Below are positions 45,654-54,905 of a DNA stretch of 64,000 bases, piece after piece; the stretch's first letter is position 1; every line of letters starts with the position of its first letter. Both the position numbers and the translations under genes were made by a program. The stretch is from Arenibacter latericius DSM 15913 (GTDB lineage Bacteria; Bacteroidota; Bacteroidia; Flavobacteriales; Flavobacteriaceae), in the NCBI RefSeq assembly GCF_000424985.1, contig NZ_AUKX01000012.1:48443-112442 (forward strand). The letters are read 5' to 3'. The notes beneath the pieces are model-generated. The model searched no databases and was not told the DNA's origin. It saw only the letters and a list, made by a program, of their open reading frames with translations.

Positions 45654-46142
45654 TCATTCATTTAGAGTATACCACTCTATGTTGGTAAGATTCTCTCTTC
45701 TGCCTTTTTTTAATAATGGATAATTAGTGACTAAATAATCCAATATTACCTCTTCATTCTTTCCTAGGTCCCAGAGGTTTTGGGTTTCTTGCATCCATCG
45801 TATCGTCTCCACCCATTTTTCACGATTCATCCGATTTTGAATCACCAATTGAGCAGAGTGACAATTAGTACAATTATTTACTACAGTCATAAGCCCCTCG
45901 CCATCTTTTAATCCCGTTCTCAGGTGCACCCCGTCTTCTATCTTATCCCAGTTGTCCTCATCACCTTCCTCTGTCACTGTGATCATCTCAGTCTTTGGAC
46001 TGTCTGTTTTAAAGGAGAATGAAGAAGGTGACACCATATAGATTACTCCCAATATCCCGATTAGAAATACCATTATACAGGATACCACAAGCACATTATA
46101 AATACCTTTTACTTGATTTCTAAAATTTTCCTGCCCCTTCAT
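45654..46142 (-). CDS. Membrane-anchored monohaem cytochrome c, SorB-like
   Basis: A 162-residue protein with an N-terminal membrane helix (about residues 16-38) and one haem c site CTNCH at residues 91-95; ETIRWMQETQ supplies a likely distal Met. Position directly after the sulfite-oxidase-type gene, with start and stop codons abutting, marks it as the electron acceptor subunit. It should sit on the periplasmic side and pass electrons to the respiratory chain. Confidence 0.85.
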   Translation of the reverse strand: MKGQENFRNQVKGIYNVLVVSCIMVFLIGILGVIYMVSPSSFSFKTDSPKTEMITVTEEGDEDNWDKIEDGVHLRTGLKDGEGLMTVVNNCTNCHSAQLVIQNRMNREKWVETIRWMQETQNLWDLGKNEEVILDYLVTNYPLLKKGRRENLTNIEWYTLNE

Positions 46143-47363
46143 TTATACAATTTTAACAGCAATTCTGTGACATGCATTATTTAAGTATCCCTTAGGATTC
46201 CATCCAGGGACAAGCATAGGCTGACTCTCTCCATTGGCATCTACAGCACGTGCCCACACCTCATAGTATCCCGTTTTAGGGAAACTTATACTCGCTTTAA
46301 AGTGCTGCCAAGCTAATCTGTTCACTGGTTTCTCTAAAGTGCATTCGGACCAAGTTACCCCAAAATCAATTGAATAAAATACTTTTGAGACTTCCAATTC
46401 TCCTGCCCATGCATGTCCTCTAATATTAAGTTTTTTACCGTTAGCCAATTGCGCACCAGATTTAGGATAGGTAATTAACGATTTCACTGGCATAGACTCA
46501 ATAATGCACATATCCTCTTCTTTCACTTTTTCCCCTGGAGCTACAGGATGACAAGGAACTTTATAGGAAGTACCAGTCATTTTCTCCCCATCGTGCACCT
46601 TATTCCGTACACTTATCCTATTAACCCATTTACCAGAAGTGGAGGCTGGCCATCCACCGCATACCAAACGCAGTGGAAAACCGTGTACTAATGGAATATC
46701 TTTTCCGTTCATCTGAAAAGCTAATAAAGTTTCATCCATATAAGCTTTGGAAATAGGAACTCCTCTAGAGATTGGCTGCTTTGTAGGGTCACCACTTAAA
46801 TGTTTATCAATAGCATGATACCCAATATATACAGCATCACTTTTAATACCAACATAATCTAATACATCACCTAACCTAACCCCTGTCCAATTAGCACAAT
46901 ATACCGCACCAATACCCCATTGATTTCCTTTAGCAGGAGGGTCAAACTCCTTGCGACCATTTCCTCCACATTCTAGAGTAAGTTGATAGGTATAATGCTT
47001 AAACTTGGATTTTAGCTCCTCTAAGGAAAATGTTTTCTCTTCTTTTACGGACTCCCCATCAAAGGTAATAGTCCATTCTTTTTCATTAATATCTTCTGGA
47101 ACTTTCCCGTTGTTACGAACAAAAATATAGGGGTTAGGGGTAATTTTATCATCTAACAGATGAGCCATAGCCTCCATATTCCAAGGCTTGCTGTTTAAAA
47201 CCAACATTTCCTTATCCTTCCCAAACAATTTAAAGGGATCAGGATCTTGCAAACCCAACAGATCATAATTATCGGGCATATTTGCCCCAAAAACAATTTC
47301 TGCACCTAATAGTCCAGCTAAGGATCCTAAGGCTGTTCTTTTTACAAAATGTCTTCTCTTCAT
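46143..47363 (-). CDS. Sulfite dehydrogenase, molybdenum cofactor subunit (SorA-like)
   Basis: A 406-residue sulfite-oxidase-family molybdoenzyme. It begins with a twin-arginine-type signal (KRRHFVKRTALGSLAGLLG). The Mo-coordinating Cys lies in LTLECGGNGRKEF near residue 136; GFPLRLVCGGWPASTSGKWV and the C-terminal Mo-co dimerisation domain (KVFYSIDFGVTWSE) follow. It would oxidise sulfite to sulfate in the periplasm and reduce the SorB-like cytochrome encoded directly downstream. YedY-like reductase activity is less likely given the dimerisation domain and cytochrome partner. Confidence 0.88.
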   Translation of the reverse strand: MKRRHFVKRTALGSLAGLLGAEIVFGANMPDNYDLLGLQDPDPFKLFGKDKEMLVLNSKPWNMEAMAHLLDDKITPNPYIFVRNNGKVPEDINEKEWTITFDGESVKEEKTFSLEELKSKFKHYTYQLTLECGGNGRKEFDPPAKGNQWGIGAVYCANWTGVRLGDVLDYVGIKSDAVYIGYHAIDKHLSGDPTKQPISRGVPISKAYMDETLLAFQMNGKDIPLVHGFPLRLVCGGWPASTSGKWVNRISVRNKVHDGEKMTGTSYKVPCHPVAPGEKVKEEDMCIIESMPVKSLITYPKSGAQLANGKKLNIRGHAWAGELEVSKVFYSIDFGVTWSECTLEKPVNRLAWQHFKASISFPKTGYYEVWARAVDANGESQPMLVPGWNPKGYLNNACHRIAVKIV

Positions 47364-47644
47364 GTAATTTAATGCTTAAATAATATGGAAAAGGCAATTT
47401 AAGATTATAGAAAATCATCTACCCAAGATTTTGGCAATTAATTTTCATATTCTACACCATTTTGGCGGTGCTTTCGAATAAATATTGGTAGATGTTTAGC
47501 CCTTTCTACACTCTTTGTAAAAGTAGAGAATAATATAAATATAAGGCTACCCTATAACTAATTTTTAGGATATGTTCAGAATTCATCCGAGTGGTTCTGC
47601 CTAACGCTAAGGATCAACCTAATTTTATCAATAAATAATTTGCC

Positions 47645-47950
47645 CTACTTTTTAGATTGTACAAAATCCTCTATTTTGGAAGGTTTAATCAAATAGGTAT
47701 AACACCACATTAGCGTGAAAGAAGGGATAAAATCTAGGCCTGGAGACAATTCTTCAATAAAGGCTACTACGGCTGCTGCTCTTCCCATACTTCCTTTGTA
47801 CATTCTAGTCATTAACCAACCAGCAATAGGAGCCCAAATAATATCGGAAAACTCTCCTATCCCAGGAATAACAAAGGAAATCATCCCTATGGCATCGAAC
47901 AAAATTCCTAATAAGAGATTTTTATTTTTATTGTTTTTGGAAACAGACAT
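47645..47950 (-). CDS. Conserved small membrane protein of unknown function
   Basis: A 101-residue protein with two hydrophobic stretches (about residues 12-48 and 72-90). It contains FVIPGIGEFSDIIWAPIAGW and ELSPGLDFIPSFTLMWCY. I recognise it only as a conserved flavobacterial membrane protein; no function can be given. It stands 281 bp from sorA and 71 bp from folE; the upstream gap 47364-47644 holds nothing I can support. Confidence 0.7.
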   Translation of the reverse strand: MSVSKNNKNKNLLLGILFDAIGMISFVIPGIGEFSDIIWAPIAGWLMTRMYKGSMGRAAAVVAFIEELSPGLDFIPSFTLMWCYTYLIKPSKIEDFVQSKK

Positions 47951-48021
47951 ACATAATAGTTAGAATTATACGTCAGATAAAATCAATTAATATGCCAAAA
48001 ATTATGGTTACACTTCTCTAG

Positions 48022-48621
48022 CTAAGATAGGTCTGAACTAATCAGTTTTAAAAATTCATTCCTTGTTTCTATTTTCTCAAATTGCCCTCTAAAACCAGAG
48101 GTAGTAGTTACCGAGTTCTGCTTTTGCACCCCCCTCATCATCATACACATATGCGATGCCTCTATTACAACTGCCACACCTTTTGGTTTAAGGGTATTAT
48201 TTAAACACTCTAGAATATCATGCGTTAGCCTTTCCTGTACTTGCAAACGTCTAGCAAAAACATCAACCACTCTTGGAATTTTACTTAAACCTACAATTTG
48301 ACCATCAGGAATATAGGCGATATGGGCTTTTCCAAAGAAAGGTAGCATATGATGCTCGCACAAAGAATACAGTTCTATATCTTTTATGATCACCATATCA
48401 TCATAAGACTCTTTAAATAGGGCTCCCTCCAAAATTTCAACAGCATCTTGCTTATAGCCTTGAGTTAAAAATAGCATGGCCTTTGCTGCTCTCTCCGGGG
48501 TTTTTAACAGGCCTTCCCTCTCTACGTCTTCTCCTATTTCATTAATAATAGATCTATACCTCGTTTTTACCTCGTCTGTAATTTCTAAGTTATATTCTTC
48601 TAGGTTTTTATATGATGCCAT
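48022..48621 (-). CDS. folE: GTP cyclohydrolase I
   Basis: A 199-residue FolE with zinc ligands in [19 protein letters not shown] (Cys, His) and HMCMMMRGV (Cys), and the signature [20 protein letters not shown]. It converts GTP to dihydroneopterin triphosphate for folate or related pterins. The length is about 20 residues shorter than E. coli FolE at the N-terminus. An inverted repeat CTGCTAAA / TTTAGCAG lies upstream at 48651-48677. Confidence 0.96.
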   Translation of the reverse strand: MASYKNLEEYNLEITDEVKTRYRSIINEIGEDVEREGLLKTPERAAKAMLFLTQGYKQDAVEILEGALFKESYDDMVIIKDIELYSLCEHHMLPFFGKAHIAYIPDGQIVGLSKIPRVVDVFARRLQVQERLTHDILECLNNTLKPKGVAVVIEASHMCMMMRGVQKQNSVTTTSGFRGQFEKIETRNEFLKLISSDLS

Positions 48622-48978
48622 ACCTTGTTGTTATCTTATTTTATACAATTCTGCTAAACTTATCCAATTTTTAGCAGCCTAATCCACGAAATTAGCATTT
48701 CTTTTTTTTAGAAGAGTTTAAATAAGTGAAAATTGTAACAAAATCTATGATGGTTATGTACATAATTTAAGCATTCAGGTTATACATATAGATCAAGATT
48801 GACTAACTAAAATGTAAATTCACTACTAAAATCACACAAAAATCGTATTTATTAATTTTATTCTCCACTCCGCTCTAATTTCCCTTAATTTTAATTTATT
48901 AAACAACATTTGATAAGGCAAGTTAAACGTTTTGCGCTTTTAACGGGATTGCTTACTTTCGAACCATATATTCTCAGG
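48622..48978. other. Divergent intergenic region between folE and lolD (357 bp)
   Basis: A+T-rich, no gene. It holds an 8-bp inverted repeat, CTGCTAAA (48651-48658) and TTTAGCAG (48670-48677), 29 bp before folE. No exact TAnnTTTG is seen on either strand near the starts; TAAGTTTA on the minus strand is one base off. An upstream in-frame TTG-type start for lolD at 48910 is not favoured. Confidence 0.5.
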
Positions 48979-49641
48979 ATGATTAAAGCAACAAACATTA
49001 ATAAATTTTACGGTAGCCTTCAGGTTTTAAAAGAGGTTGAACTCCATATAAAAAAAGGCGAAGTAATTTCTATTGTTGGCCCTTCTGGTGCAGGAAAAAC
49101 AACGCTATTACAGATTTTAGGCACCTTAGATGTACAGAGCAACAAAAACGAAAGTGACCTTCTAATAAATGGAGAAGCAGTAAATAGGCTTTCAGAAAAA
49201 GCACTAGCAAAATTCAGGAATAACCATATTGGATTTATTTTTCAATTTCACCAGCTGCTACCAGAGTTTACAGCCCTAGAGAACGTGTGTATTCCTGCCT
49301 TTATAAAAGGAACAAAAAAAAGTGAAGCAGAGAAAAAAGCCACTGAGCTTCTTAATTTCTTAGGGCTTTCCCATAGATTGCAACACAAACCTAATGAACT
49401 CTCAGGGGGAGAACAACAACGAGTAGCGGTTGCCCGAGCTCTAGTAAACGACCCTGTAGTTGTCTTTGCCGATGAACCTAGTGGAAACCTAGACACTGAA
49501 AGTGCCGATAATTTACATAAATTGTTCTTTGACCTAAGAGATAAGTTTGGCCAGACGTTTGTTATCGTTACACATAATGAAGAGCTTGCTAATATGGCAG
49601 ACAGAAAACTGACCATGGTAGATGGCTCCATAACAAAATAG
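48979..49641 (+). CDS. lolD: ABC transporter ATP-binding protein, LolD-like
   Basis: A 220-residue ABC ATPase: Walker [16 protein letters not shown]-loop [18 protein letters not shown], signature [15 protein letters not shown], Walker [13 protein letters not shown], and H-loop VTHN. The close match to LolD in length and motifs suggests lipoprotein release to the outer membrane, but related ATPases of the MacB type are similar. The ATG at 48979 ([12 protein letters not shown]) matches the family start. The CPBP gene starts 2 bp after the stop. Confidence 0.9.
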   Translation: MIKATNINKFYGSLQVLKEVELHIKKGEVISIVGPSGAGKTTLLQILGTLDVQSNKNESDLLINGEAVNRLSEKALAKFRNNHIGFIFQFHQLLPEFTALENVCIPAFIKGTKKSEAEKKATELLNFLGLSHRLQHKPNELSGGEQQRVAVARALVNDPVVVFADEPSGNLDTESADNLHKLFFDLRDKFGQTFVIVTHNEELANMADRKLTMVDGSITK

Positions 49642-49643
49642 AC

Positions 49644-50198
49644 ATGCTTAAACGAGTATGGAGCTTTCTTAAATCACCAGATGGTGTCCAATGGCGACAT
49701 ATTTCTACAGGAACCAAACTAAATGTAGTTTACCAGCTCTTGATATTAGGGCTAGTTTTGGGGTTTTCTTTAAACGTATTTAGTGTACTCATTACGGAAA
49801 TATTGGGAATTGACCTAGGCGCACATGCCAGTGAAATGCTTTTTGAAATGTCTACCCTTTCTGTTGTTCTTTTAACTGTTGTTATAGCACCAGTGTTTGA
49901 AGAACTCCTTTTCCGTGGTCCTCTTATTTGGTTTAAGAATAAAAGTTATTTTAAATATGTCTTTTACCTATCTATAGTACTATTCGGAAGCGTACATTTA
50001 TTAAATTTCGAGGCTTCTTTAGGATTATACACATTGTCTTTTATTATTGTGGCTCCACAAATGATCTTGGGTGTATTCTTGGGATATATTCGAATTAGAA
50101 TGGGACTTAGCTGGGCCATACTCCTCCATGCAGCCCATAATGGAGTTTTAACCTTATTACTAATAATTACAAAACTTTTTAACCTCCCTTTGGAATGA
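49644..50198 (+). CDS. CPBP family intramembrane metalloprotease
   Basis: A 184-residue membrane protein with about five hydrophobic segments. The CPBP (Rce1-like) motifs are VFEELLFRGPLIW, FGSVHLLNF and LLHAAHNGVLTLL, with Glu-Glu, His and His-Asn catalytic residues. The substrate is unknown. It overlaps the next gene by 4 bp (ATGA) and follows lolD by 2 bp, so all three are one operon. Confidence 0.9.
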   Translation: MLKRVWSFLKSPDGVQWRHISTGTKLNVVYQLLILGLVLGFSLNVFSVLITEILGIDLGAHASEMLFEMSTLSVVLLTVVIAPVFEELLFRGPLIWFKNKSYFKYVFYLSIVLFGSVHLLNFEASLGLYTLSFIIVAPQMILGVFLGYIRIRMGLSWAILLHAAHNGVLTLLLIITKLFNLPLE

Positions 50199-50959
50199 CA
50201 AAAAAAGAACTAAAGGAGTTTTTGGATGCAAAATCCGAACAGTATAATCGTCCCGATTTTCTAACCACAGATCCACTACAAATTCCACATCAATTCAGTA
50301 AAAAAGAAGATATTGAGATTAGCGGCTTCCTAACCGCTACCATAGCTTGGGGAAATAGAAAAAGTATTATAAAAAATGCTGAAAGAATGATGGAGATGAT
50401 GGGATCTTCTCCCCACGATTTTATTCTAAACCACCAAGAGACCGACTTAGATAGATTTCAGGATTTTGTTCATCGGACATTTAATAGTGAAGACTTAACG
50501 TATTTTGTGCGCAGCTTAAAAAATATCTATATAAATCATGGGGGTTTAGAAAGCGTTTTTAACAAACATAGTGAGCCTGACTCCCTACAAACTGCTATTT
50601 CCCAATTTAAATCGGTGTTTTTTGAATTGCCCCACCAAGCACGTACTACTAAGCATGTTTCTGATCCCCTTAAGGGCTCAGCAGCAAAAAGAATAAACAT
50701 GTTTCTAAGATGGATGGTAAGGAATAGTGAAACCGGAGTAGATTTTGGAATATGGAAAAGTATTAGCCCCTCTCAATTATCCTGCCCCCTAGACGTCCAC
50801 TCAGGAAATGTAGCTAGAAAATTGGGGTTGATTAAAAGAAAACAAAACGACGGAAAAGCCTTGTTGGAATTAGATACCCAACTGCGCAAATTAGACCCTT
50901 TAGATCCAGTTAAGTACGATTTTGCACTGTTTGGATTAGGTGTTTTCGAAAAATTCTAA
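50195..50959 (+). CDS. TIGR02757 family protein
   Basis: A 254-residue soluble protein with the family's hallmarks: ISGFLTATIAWGNRKSI near residue 50, KRINMFLRWMVRN, and LSCPLDVHSGNVARKLGL with KYDFALFGLGVF at the end. The fold of the central part resembles helix-hairpin-helix DNA-glycosylase-like proteins, but activity is unknown. It is the last gene of the lolD operon. The 212 bp after it hold nothing I can support. Confidence 0.88.
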   Translation: MTKKELKEFLDAKSEQYNRPDFLTTDPLQIPHQFSKKEDIEISGFLTATIAWGNRKSIIKNAERMMEMMGSSPHDFILNHQETDLDRFQDFVHRTFNSEDLTYFVRSLKNIYINHGGLESVFNKHSEPDSLQTAISQFKSVFFELPHQARTTKHVSDPLKGSAAKRINMFLRWMVRNSETGVDFGIWKSISPSQLSCPLDVHSGNVARKLGLIKRKQNDGKALLELDTQLRKLDPLDPVKYDFALFGLGVFEKF

Positions 50960-51171
50960 GTTAAATTAGAATTCTGGACTAATTAAGGGGATGTCCCCAT
51001 TAGAATAATAGTAATAGTAAAACATTTGGTTTAAACTGCTATTAATTCCTAATTTTAATCCAGTACAAGAAAACACCCCAAAGCTATGTTTAACGATATG
51101 CCTAACATGGCCTGCATGCCTTAAAATATGGAATTAACTCCTCTACCGTAAAATTCACAATTCTTTTATTC

Positions 51172-51654
51172 ATGAATAATAAGCCATTAACGCCAAAACG
51201 ATACATAACATCCCTTTCCCTAATGCATGCTGCCTTGGTGATAGTCCTTCTTTTAATCGGAATCTACGTATATCTTCAGATTGGAGAAATCACCAGTGGT
51301 TTTACCTCTAAAAATGACCTATTTATCTATTTAGTACCAATAATAGGGATACTAGCCTATTTTGGAGGGGATTTTATATATAGTAAGTCACTCACCTCGA
51401 TAAACAAGGAAACCCCCTTAAAAGAAAAATTAAATAAATATTTACAGGCAAGCCTCATACGTTTTGCACTTTTAGAAGGCGCCTCCTTCATGGGGATCTT
51501 CGCCTTTATGCAGACCAGTAATATTTTTTATTTAGTAATAACGGTGTTTTTAATTCTTTATCTTGTAAAATTAAGACCTACAAAAGACATGATTTTTGAG
51601 GATTTAAGTTTAAACCAAAAAGAAAAAGAATGGTTTAACAATTCCGATATATAA
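51172..51654 (+). CDS. Hypothetical membrane protein with four hydrophobic segments
   Basis: A 160-residue protein with hydrophobic segments at about 17-36, 48-66, 92-110 and 114-130, and a short charged C-terminus ending in KEWFNNSDI. The N-terminus is MNNKPLTPKRYITSLSLMHA. I recall flavobacterial proteins of this general type but no named family or function. It is transcribed alone as far as can be seen. Confidence 0.65.
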   Translation: MNNKPLTPKRYITSLSLMHAALVIVLLLIGIYVYLQIGEITSGFTSKNDLFIYLVPIIGILAYFGGDFIYSKSLTSINKETPLKEKLNKYLQASLIRFALLEGASFMGIFAFMQTSNIFYLVITVFLILYLVKLRPTKDMIFEDLSLNQKEKEWFNNSDI

Positions 51655-51799
51655 CCAAATGGTATTTATTGTAGGTTATGAGCAATCTTATGAATATCAT
51701 AATTACAAGAAAGGATTAAAAATAGTCAACATCATGTGAATTAATGAAATTTTATTTTATAAAGAATTGATAATAACCTAAATAACCAATACTACTTAA

Positions 51800-52492
51800 A
51801 TGAAAACTTCAACTAGATTAGCAGCTTGTTTTGCCTTCACTATTTTATTTACCCTTACGTGTATCGCACAAGATTGGCCAGGACTACAACGCTTTAAAGA
51901 AGAAAATAAAAAGTTGGCACCCCCAACGGAAGACGAAAATAGGGTTGTTTTTATGGGAAACTCTATTACTATAGGATGGCTTAACACCCGTCCAGAATTC
52001 TTTGAAGGAAAGCCTTATGTCAATCGCGGTATTGGTGGACAAACTACCCCACAAATGCTAGTAAGATTTAGACAAGATGTAATAGATCTTCAACCAAAAG
52101 TAGTGGTAATCTTAGCAGGTACCAATGACATTGCTGGTAACACTGGTCCTTCTTCTTTAGAAATGATAGTAAGCAATATTTAATCCATGGCTCAATTAGC
52201 TCAGGCTAATGGAATTAAAGTAATTATTTCTTCAGTGTTACCGGCTTTTGACTATCCATGGCGACCAGGATTAAAACCGAATGAAAAAATACCTGCCTTA
52301 AACGCCATGCTAAAACAATATGCAGAGAATAACGGATTTTTATATCTGGATTACTTTTCAGCAATGGCCGATGATAGGAATGGACTCCCTAAAAAATATG
52401 CAAATGACGAGGTTCATCCCACTTCGGAAGGCTATTCTGTAATGCAACCAATGATTGAAGAAGCAATCAACAAGGTCTTAAAAATGAAATGA
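51800..52492 (+). pseudogene. SGNH/GDSL hydrolase interrupted by an in-frame TAA
   Basis: Both halves lie in one frame. The first (51800-52183) has a signal peptide (cleavage after CIAQ), the nucleophile block FMGNSITIGW, the Gly block VNRGIGGQTT and the AGTNDIAG block. A TAA at 52181-52183 interrupts it. The frame resumes after it with SMAQLAQANGIKVI, LDYFSAMADD and the Asp-His block DEVHPTSEGY. Catalytic Ser and Asp-His are thus on different sides of the stop, so the truncated product should be inactive. A Leu TTA to TAA change is a plausible origin; a sequencing error cannot be excluded. Confidence 0.88.
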
Positions 52493-52590
52493 TTAATAAC
52501 AACCTGTAAGTTGTTTTGCTGATTATAATTAATTATCGAAATTCATTTTCCTAAGATTATAATACACCAACCTATACCATTGTTATTACT

Positions 52591-53685
52591 ATGAAAAAGC
52601 TCATTCTTCCCTTCCTATTCTTAGCAATTACCTTAGCGTCTGCTCAAGATTTATTTGAAATTAAAGGACTTTGTATTGCTGCACCAACGTCAAACGGAGT
52701 TGATGAGTTTGTAAGATTTATTGATGAGGAGTTAGGTCCAAACGGAATCAACACCTTGGTTTTAAGGGTAGATTACAACTATGCATATGAATCTAGACCA
52801 GAACTAAGGGGAAAGGCTCCCTTAAATAAGAGTCAGGTAAAGCAAATGGTTGCTGCAGCTAAGAAGCATGAAATCAAATTAATACCACAAGTAAACTTAT
52901 TGGGACATCAAAGTTGGGCAGAGCAAAACTCAAAGTTATTGGAAGTTTATCCAGAATTTGATGAAACACCACATGTAAACTTGCCAAAGAAATATGAATG
53001 GCCTAACCAAGATGACTTATACTGTAAGAGCTACTGCCCATTACACCCAGAAATCCATAATGTTGTCTTTGATTTGATAGATGAAATAATAGAAGTCTTT
53101 GAGGCAGATGCCTTTCATGCAGGAATGGATGAGGTCTTTTATATTGCCGATGCGCACTGCCCTAGGTGTAAGGGGAAAGATCCAGCAGTCTTATTCGCCA
53201 ATGAAGTCAATAAGATTAATTCGCATCTAAAGAAAAGCGATAAACAACTTTGGATTTGGGGAGATAGATTAATAGATGGGGCTTCTTCTGGAATCGGAAT
53301 GTGGGAGGCTAGCATGAATAATACTGCTAGGGCCATTGATATGATTGATACATCTGTTATTATCTGCGATTGGCATTACGAGAAAGCGGTGCCTACTCCT
53401 GCCCTATTTGCCCTTAAAGGATTAAACGTTATTAGCTCTCCATGGCGAATACCATCAGTAGCAAAAGCTCAAGTAGAAATGATGCATCAATTCAAACAAA
53501 ATTCGGCTGCCCCAATGAAAGACCGATTTATGGGTGTTATGCAAACAGTATGGTCATCGGCAAGCGAATTTATTAAGAGTTACCATACAGAAAAAGGAAG
53601 CAATGAAAAGTCCCAAGAAGCTTGTTTTAAGGCTATGTTGGCTGCAATTAATGAGTTGGAATTGTCATTAAAGTCCACCAATTAA
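52591..53685 (+). CDS. Secreted glycoside hydrolase family 20-like protein
   Basis: A 364-residue protein with a signal peptide (cleavage after ASAQ, about residue 19) and a TIM-barrel. The GH20-type catalytic pair is visible in FHAGMDEVFY (Asp-Glu), with LIPQVNLLGHQSWAEQN and LWIWGDR as further barrel motifs. There is no N-terminal GH20b domain or C-terminal type IX sorting domain. Beta-N-acetylhexosaminidase activity is likely from the family but unproven. Neighbours are the broken SGNH hydrolase (98 bp upstream) and a glycosyltransferase (16 bp downstream). Confidence 0.82.
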   Translation: MKKLILPFLFLAITLASAQDLFEIKGLCIAAPTSNGVDEFVRFIDEELGPNGINTLVLRVDYNYAYESRPELRGKAPLNKSQVKQMVAAAKKHEIKLIPQVNLLGHQSWAEQNSKLLEVYPEFDETPHVNLPKKYEWPNQDDLYCKSYCPLHPEIHNVVFDLIDEIIEVFEADAFHAGMDEVFYIADAHCPRCKGKDPAVLFANEVNKINSHLKKSDKQLWIWGDRLIDGASSGIGMWEASMNNTARAIDMIDTSVIICDWHYEKAVPTPALFALKGLNVISSPWRIPSVAKAQVEMMHQFKQNSAAPMKDRFMGVMQTVWSSASEFIKSYHTEKGSNEKSQEACFKAMLAAINELELSLKSTN

Positions 53686-53701
53686 AATAGCAGCCTATTA
53701 T

Positions 53702-54709
53702 ATGAGCAATCAGAAAGTAAGCATTCTTATTCCCTTTAAAGATACCGAGGCATTTTTACCCTTTTGCATCGATTCTATTATTAACCAAACCTATCCCCAT
53801 TGGGAAGTACTGGCCATAGACGACCATTCTTCCGATAATAGTGCCCAAATAATTAAGAGTTATGTCCAAAATGATTCTAGGATTCAAGTTCATAGGAACA
53901 AAGGACAGGGCATAATTGAAGCCCTAAGGACAGCCTACTCTATGGCTACTGGCACCTTTATCACTAGAATGGACTCCGACGACCTAATGGCAAGCAATAA
54001 ATTGAAATTAATGGTTAAAAGCCTAGAAATTAATGGTAAAGGACACATTGCCTTGGGAAAGGTGAAATATTTTTCAGGAAGAAAACTTGGAAAGGGATAC
54101 AAAAGTTACGAAAAGTGGCTAAACAAATTAACCGAAATTGGTTCAAACTATTCTGAGATATACAAGGAATGTGTTATTCCATCTCCTTGCTGGATGGTAC
54201 ACAAAACTGATCTAGACCTTGTAGGTTCATTTTTACCTGATAGATACCCAGAAGATTACGACTTAGCTTTTCGTTTTTATCAACACGGAATAAAATGTAT
54301 ACCCTCAAATGTTATTTTGCATTTTTGGCGCGACTATAGTCAGCGGACCTCAAGAACACATCATCATTACGCAGAAAACAATTTCATAGATATAAAGCTT
54401 TCCTACTTTCTTAAACTAGACCGAAACAATAGTAGGCCGTTGGTAATTTGGGGAGCAGGAAAGAAAGGGAAAAAAATTGCCAAAAACCTGAATAAAAGAA
54501 AGATAGAGTTTATCTGGATATGTAATAATTCAAATAAAATTGGGAACGATATCTATGGCGTAACCATGCAACACTATAGGACTCTAAACAAACTAGAAAA
54601 CGCACAAATAATAATCACCGTTGCTAATAAGGAAGCCCAAGAGTTTATACGAGACTACTTATCGGGATTGAACAAAGTCTCCACTAAGGATTATTTTTTC
54701 TTTTGTTAA
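53702..54709 (+). CDS. Family 2 glycosyltransferase with C-terminal nucleotide-binding-like domain
   Basis: A 335-residue protein. Residues 1-230 are a GT-A fold: SILIPFKDTEAFLPFC, AIDDHSSDNS, and the DxD motif in TRMDSDDLMA; YPEDYDLAFRF supplies the usual acceptor-side Asp. Residues about 245-335 form a separate Rossmann-like unit with PLVIWGAGKKGKKIAKNL, a GAGxxG dinucleotide motif. The sugar and acceptor are unknown. It starts 16 bp after the GH20-like gene. Confidence 0.85.
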   Translation: MSNQKVSILIPFKDTEAFLPFCIDSIINQTYPHWEVLAIDDHSSDNSAQIIKSYVQNDSRIQVHRNKGQGIIEALRTAYSMATGTFITRMDSDDLMASNKLKLMVKSLEINGKGHIALGKVKYFSGRKLGKGYKSYEKWLNKLTEIGSNYSEIYKECVIPSPCWMVHKTDLDLVGSFLPDRYPEDYDLAFRFYQHGIKCIPSNVILHFWRDYSQRTSRTHHHYAENNFIDIKLSYFLKLDRNNSRPLVIWGAGKKGKKIAKNLNKRKIEFIWICNNSNKIGNDIYGVTMQHYRTLNKLENAQIIITVANKEAQEFIRDYLSGLNKVSTKDYFFFC

Positions 54710-54880
54710 GTACTCGTTCAGAATAATTTCTCCTATTAATTAATCAAAAGCTACTTATTAATAGTAATAGTTGATACAAAACCGCAAATAGGCGACACCT
54801 ACTTACTTTATTATACTTCATTAATAGTTTTCCTTGTGAATTCCTAGTATAAATTTTAGATCGCCCTTTAATATCTTTCT

Positions 54881-54888
54881 TATATTTG
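54881..54888 (+). promoter_or_regulatory. Promoter -7 element of the BatA-like gene
   Basis: TATATTTG, an exact TAnnTTTG match, 17 nt before the ATG at 54906. Confidence 0.55.
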
Positions 54889-54905
54889 AAAAATTAAATT
54901 TGGGA

